A stretch of 38,964 nt of DNA, taken from Flavobacterium sp. UBA7665 (GTDB lineage: Bacteria; Bacteroidota; Bacteroidia; Flavobacteriales; Flavobacteriaceae). The position numbers and the translations under genes were made by a program. The DNA lies in the NCBI GenBank assembly GCA_002483285.1, contig DLHP01000002.1:1-38964 (forward strand), given 5' to 3'. The notes under the pieces are model-generated. The model ran no database searches and was not told the DNA's origin. It saw only the letters and a list, made by a program, of their open reading frames with translations. Below are positions 32,483-38,964 of this stretch, one piece after another. Position 1 is the stretch's first letter. Each line of letters starts with the position of its first letter.

Positions 32483-33541
32483 TCAAAAATACCTTCTCCT
32501 AAACCAAAACGCCACATTCACCAGCGCAATCAACGCCGGAACCTCCACCAAAGGCCCAATCACGCCCGCGAATGCCTGGCCGCTGTTGATGCCAAACACA
32601 CCAATGGCTACCGCGATGGCCAATTCAAAATTATTGCCCGTAGCCGTGAACGCGATCGCCGTCGATTTCGAGTAGTCGGCACCAAAATACTTCCCGATGA
32701 AGAAACTCACCACAAACATGATGGTAAAATAAATGACCAGCGGAATGGCGATACGCACCACATCCATCGGGATTTGCACGATGAGTTCGCCCTTGAGGCT
32801 AAACATGAGTACGATGGTAAACAACAATGCCACCAAGGTTATCGGGGAAATCGCAGGAACGTATCGGGTTTCAAACCAGGACTCGCCTTTGAGTTTGATA
32901 AGGACGTATCGGCTGATGATCCCGAGCGCAAACGGGATTCCCAAATAAATCCCCACACTTTCGGCAATCTGCCCGATGCTGATATCCACCTCGAAACCCT
33001 GATAACCAAAATAAGGCGGTAAAATCGTGATGAACACGTAGGCGTACACGCTGTAAAGCAACACCTGGAAAATGCTGTTCAGGGCGATCAATCCGGCGCC
33101 GTATTCGCGATCGCCTTCGGCCAGGTCATTCCAGACTACGACCATGGCGATGCAACGCGCGAGCCCGATCAGGATAAGCCCGATCATGTATTCGGGATAA
33201 CCTTTAAGGAACAGCAAAGCTAGGGCAAACATCAATATCGGGCCAACGACCCAATTGAGCAATAACGACGCACCCAGCACTTTGGTGTTTTTGAAAACCG
33301 CACCCATTTGCCCGTATTTGACTTTGGCTAATGGCGGGTACATCATCAGGATCAACCCGATGGCCAACGGGATGTTCGTGGTGCCGCTCGACAACGAGTT
33401 GATGAGGCCGCTGCTCGACGGTACGAAATACCCAATCGAAACGCCCACTGCCATCGCCAGGAAAATCCAGAGCGTTAAAAAGCGGTCGAGGAAACCTAGT
33501 TTTTTTCTGGAAACGACGGGGGCACAATTGTTAGCTGACAT
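32483..33541 (-). CDS. acr3: ACR3 family arsenite efflux transporter
   Basis: 352 residues with about ten membrane segments. ACR3 hallmarks: the conserved thiolate Cys130 in GLARCIAMVVVWN, ATGNNFELAIAVAIGVFG and GPLVEVPALIALV with the conserved Glu. Exports As(III) using the proton gradient. Its start is 2 bp after the arsenate reductase-like gene stop, so it is the last gene of the arsR-DUF6428-arsC-like-acr3 operon. Confidence 0.95.
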   Translation of the reverse strand: MSANNCAPVVSRKKLGFLDRFLTLWIFLAMAVGVSIGYFVPSSSGLINSLSSGTTNIPLAIGLILMMYPPLAKVKYGQMGAVFKNTKVLGASLLLNWVVGPILMFALALLFLKGYPEYMIGLILIGLARCIAMVVVWNDLAEGDREYGAGLIALNSIFQVLLYSVYAYVFITILPPYFGYQGFEVDISIGQIAESVGIYLGIPFALGIISRYVLIKLKGESWFETRYVPAISPITLVALLFTIVLMFSLKGELIVQIPMDVVRIAIPLVIYFTIMFVVSFFIGKYFGADYSKSTAIAFTATGNNFELAIAVAIGVFGINSGQAFAGVIGPLVEVPALIALVNVAFWFRRRYF

Positions 33542-33543
33542 GA

Positions 33544-34173
33544 TTATTGTTGGATTTGCGAGAAAACATACCGCATTTCGGCTGCAATCTGCAGGCTTCT
33601 TTCGGCGTATTTTTCTGTTTGTTGTGGGCTATTATCAAAGGCTTTAGGGTCTTCGAAGGTCACGGGCACCCGTTTTTCTGCGCCGGCAATAAACGGGCAA
33701 CCGCCGTCGGCTTGCGAGCAGGTCATTACCGCTGCAAATTGGCTTTGCGGATTGAACCCGTCATCGTAGGTTTTAGAAAAGGCCACAATCGGGTGCTCGT
33801 CGTGGGCGTATTTTATGGCATATACCGGGTTGTTACCAGCCGAAATTTTGTCGACTTGGAATCCCTGGTTGGCCAAGGTTGTGACTACCATCGGGAAAAC
33901 CGCAGTGGTTTCTGTACCGCCCGAATAACAATAAACATTCCCGATCCCAAAATAAGCGGCTGCGGCTTGCGCCCACACTTGTGCCAGGTGGCTTCTCCTC
34001 GAGTTGTGGGTACAGATAAAGTTGAGCCGGATGCTTTCGTGGTTGGCCGATTTTGATTGGATAAAATCGACGAGCGGTTGCAGCGCTGCTTTGCGTTCGG
34101 GCGCTATGGCTTCGGGTTGCAAACTGTTGAGGATTGCTGCTATTGCCGGAAACAATTTGGGTGTTGTGGTCAT
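33544..34173 (-). CDS. arsenate reductase-like low-molecular-weight phosphatase family protein
   Basis: 209 residues. CTHNSRRS at 54-61 gives the CX5R phosphate/arsenate loop of the LMW phosphatase/ArsC thioredoxin-linked fold. Downstream cysteines in VMTCSQADGGCPF could form the redox relay. Longer than B. subtilis ArsC, with an N-terminal helical extension of about 48 residues. Bacteroidota ars operons commonly carry this form. Predicted to reduce arsenate to arsenite for export by ACR3. Arsenate reductase activity is inferred from context. Confidence 0.88.
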   Translation of the reverse strand: MTTTPKLFPAIAAILNSLQPEAIAPERKAALQPLVDFIQSKSANHESIRLNFICTHNSRRSHLAQVWAQAAAAYFGIGNVYCYSGGTETTAVFPMVVTTLANQGFQVDKISAGNNPVYAIKYAHDEHPIVAFSKTYDDGFNPQSQFAAVMTCSQADGGCPFIAGAEKRVPVTFEDPKAFDNSPQQTEKYAERSLQIAAEMRYVFSQIQQ

Positions 34174-34197
34174 CTTTTGGATTTTTTGCAGAGACTA

Positions 34198-34668
34198 TTA
34201 ACAACATCCGCCTCCAGGCGTACAACTGTTGGCTGGGCTGGCGAGGTCTGACAGTTTTACTTTTTGTTTGTCCTGTGGGATGCCGCATTGGTCGCTCGCG
34301 AGGCAAGCGGTTTGCTTGTTGCGCAGTTCAAAATGTTCGCCGTTGAATCCCAAATCGTATTTGCCGATGGTGGTATCCTGATACTCTACTTCTATTTCAT
34401 GATCGCCTATACCCAAAACCTTTTCAGACAATTCGATGATCTTGAGCAGCTTTTGTGGTTTGAGCCGATGTTCAAAATCATTGGCATCCCAAAGCTGGAA
34501 GTTGACGACGGTTTCCTGGCGTACGGTGCCGCCGCAGTCGATGAAGTTTTTGGTGATGAGGCCTACTTCGGTCACGTGAAAATGTTCGGGGACAAAAGTG
34601 CCATCGGGCAATTGAAAGTTAACCGTCTCCACGGTAGTCAATAGGTTTTTGATTTGTGAGAGTTTCAT
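34198..34668 (-). CDS. DUF6428 family protein of the ars operon, Cys-rich tail
   Basis: 156 residues. LPDGTFVPEHFHVTEVG at the N-terminus and LGFNGEHFELRNKQTACL in the middle fit a family (DUF6428) found in Bacteroidota arsenic operons. The C-terminus contains ACLASDQCG and ends SCTPGGGCC, with several thiols that could bind As(III) or another soft metal. Position between arsR and the reductase supports a role in arsenic handling, perhaps as a chaperone. No function has been demonstrated to my knowledge. Confidence 0.85.
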   Translation of the reverse strand: MKLSQIKNLLTTVETVNFQLPDGTFVPEHFHVTEVGLITKNFIDCGGTVRQETVVNFQLWDANDFEHRLKPQKLLKIIELSEKVLGIGDHEIEVEYQDTTIGKYDLGFNGEHFELRNKQTACLASDQCGIPQDKQKVKLSDLASPANSCTPGGGCC

Positions 34669-34685
34669 GATTTTGGTTTTTTAAA

Positions 34686-35018
34686 TTAACAACATTCGTT
34701 TTTCTTTTTTTCGATGGTGGTGGTAATATGTTCAAAGAACCCTTTGACTTTTTCAAAACCCTTTTCATCGACACAATAGCAAATGGCAGTGCCCTCTACA
34801 TTTCCCTTGATCAGCCCGGCGTTTTTGAGTTCCTTGAGGTGTTGCGAAATGGTGGGTTGCGCCAACGACAATTCATTTACAATATCGCCGCAGATGCAAC
34901 TGTCGGCCTTTAAAAGGAATTCTATAATGGCAATCCGCGCCGGATGGCCAAGCGCTTTCGCGAGAATAGCGATCTCATTTTGCTGATCGGTGTAGTGTTC
35001 TGTTTTGGTTGCTCCCAT
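34686..35018 (-). CDS. arsR: ArsR/SmtB family arsenic-responsive repressor
   Basis: 110 residues. Winged-helix ArsR fold with LAKALGHPARIAIIEFL, the metal-binding DSCICGDIV (Cys41 and Cys43) at the start of the recognition region, LSLAQPTISQHLKELKNAGLI as the DNA-reading helix-turn-helix and a terminal NECC that could provide further thiols. First gene of the ars operon. It presumably represses the promoter at 35019-35070, where two inverted repeats lie, and is released by arsenite. Confidence 0.95.
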   Translation of the reverse strand: MGATKTEHYTDQQNEIAILAKALGHPARIAIIEFLLKADSCICGDIVNELSLAQPTISQHLKELKNAGLIKGNVEGTAICYCVDEKGFEKVKGFFEHITTTIEKKKNECC

Positions 35019-35032
35019 TGCTCTATATATTT

Positions 35033-35062
35033 ATATTGCAATATTACGATAAATAGTTTATC
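35033..35062. promoter_or_regulatory. putative ArsR operator with two inverted repeats
   Basis: ATATTGCAATAT (35033-35044) is a perfect palindrome, and GATAAA-TAG-TTTATC (35048-35062) is a perfect 6-3-6 inverted repeat. They lie 15-45 bp upstream of arsR in a very AT-rich stretch. TAATATTG on the minus strand is one base from TAnnTTTG, so a promoter may overlap the operator. Confidence 0.55.
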
Positions 35063-35145
35063 AAAAAAACAATTGACCATTTATTTTACAAAAAAATGCG
35101 GACTGCGCTTCAAAATTATTGCGTAACTTGTATGAAAAGACCAAC

Positions 35146-35916
35146 ATGAAAATCGCCACCTACAATGTCAATGGGGTCAACGGCCGTCTTGCCGTGTTGC
35201 TGCGATGGCTCGAAGAAACTGATCCCGATGTGGTGTGCCTACAGGAGCTCAAGGCACCACAAGATAAATTCCCCGAAAAAGCCATCAATGATGCTGGCTA
35301 CCAAGCCATCTGGCACGGGCAAAAACAATGGAACGGCGTGGCCATCCTTTCCAAATCGAGCATCGAGGAAATCGGGCGCGGGCTGCCCGGCGATCCAGAG
35401 GACGTGCAAAGCCGGTATCTCGAAGCCATGGTCAACGGCATCGTCATCGCGTGTTTGTATTTGCCCAACGGCAATCCCGCTCCGGGCCCAAAGTTCGACT
35501 ACAAACTCGGTTGGTTTGCCCGCCTGCAGGAACGGGCCGCCACCCTACTCCAATTTAAAACGCCTGTCATCCTCGTGGGCGATTTCAACGTCATGCCCAC
35601 CGAACTCGACGTGTACAAACCCGAACGTTGGGTAAACGATGCGCTGTTCAGGCTCGAAACCCGCGCCGCGTTCCACAAACTAATGCAACAAGGCTGGACC
35701 GACGCCATCCGCACTTTATATCCTGATGAAAAAATCTACACCTTTTGGGATTATTTCCGCAATGCGTACGCGCGCAATGCCGGGCTGCGCATCGACCATT
35801 TCCTGTTGAGCCCCGAACTCAAAGAAAAACTAGTCTCGGGCGGCGTGGATACCCAAGTACGTGGCTGGGAAAAAACCAGCGACCACGCACCGGTCTGGAT
35901 TACCTTAAAAAAATAA
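35146..35916 (+). CDS. xth: exodeoxyribonuclease III
   Basis: 256 residues from the ATG at 35146; a longer frame adds non-homologous residues. AP endonuclease/exonuclease III family: MKIATYNVNGVNGR, VVCLQELK (metal Glu), LYLPNGNPAPGPKFDYKLGW (catalytic Tyr), VGDFNVMP, RIDHFLLS and the terminal SDHAPVWI (catalytic His). Repairs abasic and blocked 3' ends in DNA. One base before the Nudix gene, so the two form a small operon for DNA/nucleotide maintenance. Confidence 0.95.
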   Translation: MKIATYNVNGVNGRLAVLLRWLEETDPDVVCLQELKAPQDKFPEKAINDAGYQAIWHGQKQWNGVAILSKSSIEEIGRGLPGDPEDVQSRYLEAMVNGIVIACLYLPNGNPAPGPKFDYKLGWFARLQERAATLLQFKTPVILVGDFNVMPTELDVYKPERWVNDALFRLETRAAFHKLMQQGWTDAIRTLYPDEKIYTFWDYFRNAYARNAGLRIDHFLLSPELKEKLVSGGVDTQVRGWEKTSDHAPVWITLKK

Positions 35917-35917
35917 C

Positions 35918-36373
35918 ATGAAACAAAGCGCGGGCGTCTTAGTGTACAAAACCGTCGGTAACGCCCGCCAGTTCCTGCTCGCCCATCCCGGCGGCCCATT
36001 CTGGAAAAACAAGGATTTGGGCGTGTGGTCTATCCCCAAAGGAGAATTCGACGAAACAGAAAACCCGTTTGCCGCAGCCCTGCGCGAATTTGAGGAAGAA
36101 ACCGGTGTGGCCCTCGAGGGCGACTTTACACCGCTATCGCCCGTGAAACTCCAATCGGGGAAAGTTATCCACGCTTGGGCCATCGAACAGGATTTTGCAC
36201 CCGAAAGATTGGTGAGCAATACCTTTGAAATCGAGTGGCCGCCGAAATCGGGAAAGCTGGGGACCTTTCCCGAAATCGATCGTGTGGCCTGGTTTGGTTT
36301 GGCAGAAGCGTTGGTTAAAATCAATGCGGCGCAGGCCGATTTTATCCGGCAACTCGAGTCGGTTCAAAAATAA
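35918..36373 (+). CDS. Nudix hydrolase
   Basis: 151 residues. The Nudix box reads GEFDETENPFAAALREFEEETGV across about 40-62 and fits GX5EX7REUXEEXGU. N-terminal SAGVLVYKTVG and WSIPKGEF are typical of the AP4A- or nucleotide-hydrolase type. Its exact substrate is unknown. It starts one base after the exonuclease III stop codon. Confidence 0.93.
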   Translation: MKQSAGVLVYKTVGNARQFLLAHPGGPFWKNKDLGVWSIPKGEFDETENPFAAALREFEEETGVALEGDFTPLSPVKLQSGKVIHAWAIEQDFAPERLVSNTFEIEWPPKSGKLGTFPEIDRVAWFGLAEALVKINAAQADFIRQLESVQK

Positions 36374-36383
36374 AACCGGGATG

Positions 36384-38708
36384 CTATTCTATGACGAGCT
36401 TGCTGCTTGCTGTGCCTTTTGTCGTTTCGAGCGATAACAGGTACACGCCTTTAACTAAGCTATTTTCGCCTTGCGCGGACAGGTTCCAGTTGATCCTTTG
36501 CATTCCGGCGCTACAATTGCCCTCGAGCAATGTAGCAACTTTGCGTCCCGTGAGGTCATGTACCACAAGCCTACAGAATCCGCTAACCTTATTCTCGAAA
36601 GTAATCTTTACGGTGTCACGCGCCGGATTCGGGTAAACCACCATCGATCCTGCTGTTTTTGAAACCAACGGTTGCGTGGCCAAATTCTCGTCGAGGACGG
36701 TGAGCACCGCAATGCCGCGTCCCACGCAACTCATCCAAAGCTCATAGCCGCCCGTGATGGTTTTCACTTCGATGTCCTTGATGTTGCTGTTGGGCAATAC
36801 ATCCCAGGCAGGAAAACCACCTGGTGCCGACGGATAAATCTCGAGGTTCACGCCATCATAGGCAAAAATACCCGACTCAAGCGAAGGGAACTCTGAATCG
36901 TACAACATCCAGATGCGGCCGTCGGGCGTTACCGTTAGCGGACGCACGTGCTCGCCGGGAAAAGGCCAGCCTTGGTCGTAAGACCAGACTGTGGATTGCG
37001 CCGTTTGCGGATTGTATTTGATCAAGGTGCTGCCCGCGCTCGAGAATTGTGACCAGGTGCCGGTCCAGAGTGTGCCGTCGGGTTGTACAGCCAAACCGGT
37101 CAACCAGGCGGCCGATCCCGGAAAGTCACCACCAGTAATAGAGAGTACGTCGGTACCATTGGTGCGCTGGATTTCATTGTCGGTCATGGCCCAAACCGTT
37201 CCCGGCAGCGTTGGATCTTCGATGATTTTACTGCACCAGCCCACAATGGGAAGTGTAGTCCAGGTATTATTGTCGTAAAAACGATAGCTGAAATATTCGT
37301 TTAGGCTCCACAACCGTCCTTGCGAATCTTCTACCATGCCTTTTGAGGTGGTCATGTCACCATCGAGTGTGGTGTAGTCCGAGCCGTTCCAGGTATGCAC
37401 ACCATGGAATGTGGGGCTAAACGCCATGCTATGCGCAGACGGTCGGTTGGCGATGGCCGTGGCGTTGTCGGCATCGTAAGGGAAATCATGGCCGAGCCCA
37501 TACGTATAAGGATTGAACCCGGTCCAGCGCGCACCGTCAAATTCCTGGATGCCTCCGATTCCCGTGCCTGCATTTCCGGTAAACCACAAATGCCCGCTGT
37601 CATCCTGGGCGAGATCCTCTATCATATAATCAATCTGGGCGGTATTGGTGAGGCGGTATCTTTGCCAAAGTCCGGTAGTTACGTCGCGTTTGGCGGCACC
37701 TTCGAGCCCGCAGACCCAAATATTTCCGGCTTGGTCTACATCGATACCCATATTGAAATCACCTGGTCGCCAGGTACCGTAATTGTGCCAGGTGGTTCCG
37801 TCAAAGAGCCAGGTCTCGCCACTGGCTAAGACCATCGCCGCCTTGCCATCGCCAAAGGCTTTAAAGTCGTTGATGTAGAAAGAGACGTTTTCGTATGGAT
37901 GCACGGGATAGACCCATTCGCCAGTTGGCCTTTGGTATTCGAGCGTTTCCCAACCACCGCTTTCGCCCATGCGCACGGCCCAAAAATTCCCAGCCTCGTC
38001 TACACAATCTTTTCCGGGCAATCCGGCCACATCTCCCAAGGCTTCGGGCATGCTGGTGACTAGGGTTTGGGTGGCGCTGTTGTATTGGAAGACGTAACCG
38101 TAATAGCTGTCGGCCGACCATACAAGGTAACTGCCGTCGGGCTTGGGTTGTACGGCCAGGTGCGGGTTGGCACCGCCGATGGTGGTCCATTGGTCTTGTT
38201 GTGGCTGGTATCTTACGAGTCCTTCGCTGACAAACCATACGCTGCCATCTGGCGCGATGTCTACATCGGATGAAAATCCCAGCAACAGCGAGTTCGAAGT
38301 ATCGTAATTGACAATCGAGGCGGCACCCACAGCCGGATCAAAATAAATGGCTCCGGTTTTCTTGGCCATCCAAAGCCGTCCGTTTGGGTCTTTGACGATG
38401 TCGTTAATCTGGATGTCGCCATTGTCGAATCCGCCGAGGACCGGTAAATCTACGTTGGAATAGTTGGTCCATTGGTTTGAAGATTGGTTGAATTGGGCAA
38501 AACCGCCTTCGCCCCAATTGCCAGTATTGGCGGCAATATAAGGGTCGCCATTGGCATCAAGCCAGATTGCCGTAGCATTATCGCCCTGAATACCGGTATT
38601 GCCCGGTCGGTAAAAACGCCAGGAGGAATTGAGGTTGGATTGGGCGGCGCCATGCAACGCGAACAATAAAGCGAGAGCGATGGTGATTTTGGTGGTAGTG
38701 TTTTTCAT
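36384..38708 (-). CDS. T9SS-exported beta-propeller protein
   Basis: 774 residues. Signal peptide at 1-22 (ITIALALLFALHGAAQ), then at least eight repeats of a propeller strand with D-x-x-G-x-x-W (such as DPNGRLWMA, APDGSVWFV, DQAGNIWVC, DDSGHLWFT, DSQGRLWSL, QPDGTLWTG and TPDGRIWML), resembling sensor-type propellers. From about 690 there is a type A sorting domain with VVYPNPARDTVKITF and KGVYLLSL, which sends it through the T9SS to the cell surface. Binding partner unknown. No enzymatic motif. It is convergent with the Nudix gene, separated by 10 bp. Confidence 0.9.
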   Translation of the reverse strand: MKNTTTKITIALALLFALHGAAQSNLNSSWRFYRPGNTGIQGDNATAIWLDANGDPYIAANTGNWGEGGFAQFNQSSNQWTNYSNVDLPVLGGFDNGDIQINDIVKDPNGRLWMAKKTGAIYFDPAVGAASIVNYDTSNSLLLGFSSDVDIAPDGSVWFVSEGLVRYQPQQDQWTTIGGANPHLAVQPKPDGSYLVWSADSYYGYVFQYNSATQTLVTSMPEALGDVAGLPGKDCVDEAGNFWAVRMGESGGWETLEYQRPTGEWVYPVHPYENVSFYINDFKAFGDGKAAMVLASGETWLFDGTTWHNYGTWRPGDFNMGIDVDQAGNIWVCGLEGAAKRDVTTGLWQRYRLTNTAQIDYMIEDLAQDDSGHLWFTGNAGTGIGGIQEFDGARWTGFNPYTYGLGHDFPYDADNATAIANRPSAHSMAFSPTFHGVHTWNGSDYTTLDGDMTTSKGMVEDSQGRLWSLNEYFSYRFYDNNTWTTLPIVGWCSKIIEDPTLPGTVWAMTDNEIQRTNGTDVLSITGGDFPGSAAWLTGLAVQPDGTLWTGTWSQFSSAGSTLIKYNPQTAQSTVWSYDQGWPFPGEHVRPLTVTPDGRIWMLYDSEFPSLESGIFAYDGVNLEIYPSAPGGFPAWDVLPNSNIKDIEVKTITGGYELWMSCVGRGIAVLTVLDENLATQPLVSKTAGSMVVYPNPARDTVKITFENKVSGFCRLVVHDLTGRKVATLLEGNCSAGMQRINWNLSAQGENSLVKGVYLLSLETTKGTASSKLVIE

Positions 38709-38964
38709 TTTGTTTGGTTTGGTAGGTTGATGGTGGTTTTTAGTAGGACATAATTTTGGTTTTTTACCCTACCTTGACAAAGAGTTTTTCTTTTAACGTG
38801 TTGATAGAGACAAAGTTTGGCAGATTTTAGATTTTGGAGTATGATAATTGTCACGTTTTTTTGCCTGGCGGCAAAGGGACACTCTGTTGTGAGTGGAAAT
38901 TTTAGCTTTTTCTTTTGTCTTGATACAAAAGAAACAAAAAATCAATGGCCTCCGGATAAAAAGC
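38709..38964. other. gene-free right edge with flavobacterial hairpin repeat
   Basis: About 256 bp without a credible gene. It must hold the promoter of the propeller protein (minus strand), but I find no exact -7 box. The last 60 bases carry the repeat hairpin at 38909-38934. Confidence 0.4.
38909..38934. repeat. perfect 10-bp hairpin, second copy of the flavobacterial repeat
   Basis: Arms TTTCTTTTGT and ACAAAAGAAA pair perfectly around CTTGAT. This is the same design as the hairpin at 179-204, with compensating outer bases, as expected of a structured repeat. Confidence 0.6.

Overview
The window looks like a chromosomal segment from a member of the Flavobacteriaceae (Bacteroidota), probably Flavobacterium or a close relative. 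The evidence is two secreted proteins with C-terminal type IX secretion sorting domains, start codons without Shine-Dalgarno signals, several TAnnTTTG-type -7 boxes, flavobacterial intergenic repeats at both ends and inside, and typical family members (ACR3/DUF6428 arsenic operon, GH130 plus GT4 pair). No rRNA, tRNA, CRISPR array or insertion sequence was seen.

Layout. 0.3-4.1 kb (minus): GH130 mannoside enzyme, a GT4 glycosyltransferase with a large helical C-terminal domain, and a small acidic protein. 4.3-8.1 kb (minus): a PepSY-like secreted protein, a DUF72 protein and a T9SS-exported M12B-like metalloprotease. 8.4-26.7 kb (minus): an 18-kb purine catabolism and molybdenum cofactor locus. 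In transcription order it reads guaD, xdhA, xdhB, two unknown genes, xdhC, moeA, a TSUP transporter, moaD, moeB, moaE, allB, alc, puuD, a uraD-uraH fusion, a DUF6986 CitE-like enzyme, moaCB and moaA. Together these take guanine to xanthine, urate, 5-hydroxyisourate, OHCU, allantoin, allantoate and then ureidoglycolate plus urea, and also build and insert the cofactor of the xanthine dehydrogenase. No ureidoglycolate lyase, urease or recognisable purine permease lies in the window.

26.8-29.7 kb (minus): an AT-rich island of four tightly packed genes encoding TIR, TIR with unknown flanking domains, SLOG-like, and ThsB/DUF1863-type TIR-like proteins. A terminator closes it on one side and a flavobacterial tandem repeat lies on the other. 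It resembles a nucleotide-signalling anti-phage system related to Thoeris but has no SIR2-SLOG ThsA. It is the best candidate here for an undescribed system.

30.0-31.9 kb (plus): a GNAT acetyltransferase, an orphan protein and a NUMOD4/HNH-like protein with a C-terminal HTH. 31.9-35.0 kb (minus): a VOC protein, then an arsenic operon (arsR, DUF6428 with a cysteine tail, phosphatase-like arsenate reductase, ACR3 pump). 35.1-36.4 kb (plus): exonuclease III and a Nudix hydrolase. 36.4-38.7 kb (minus): a T9SS-exported beta-propeller protein.

All family calls rest on motif recognition by eye. No database search was run.
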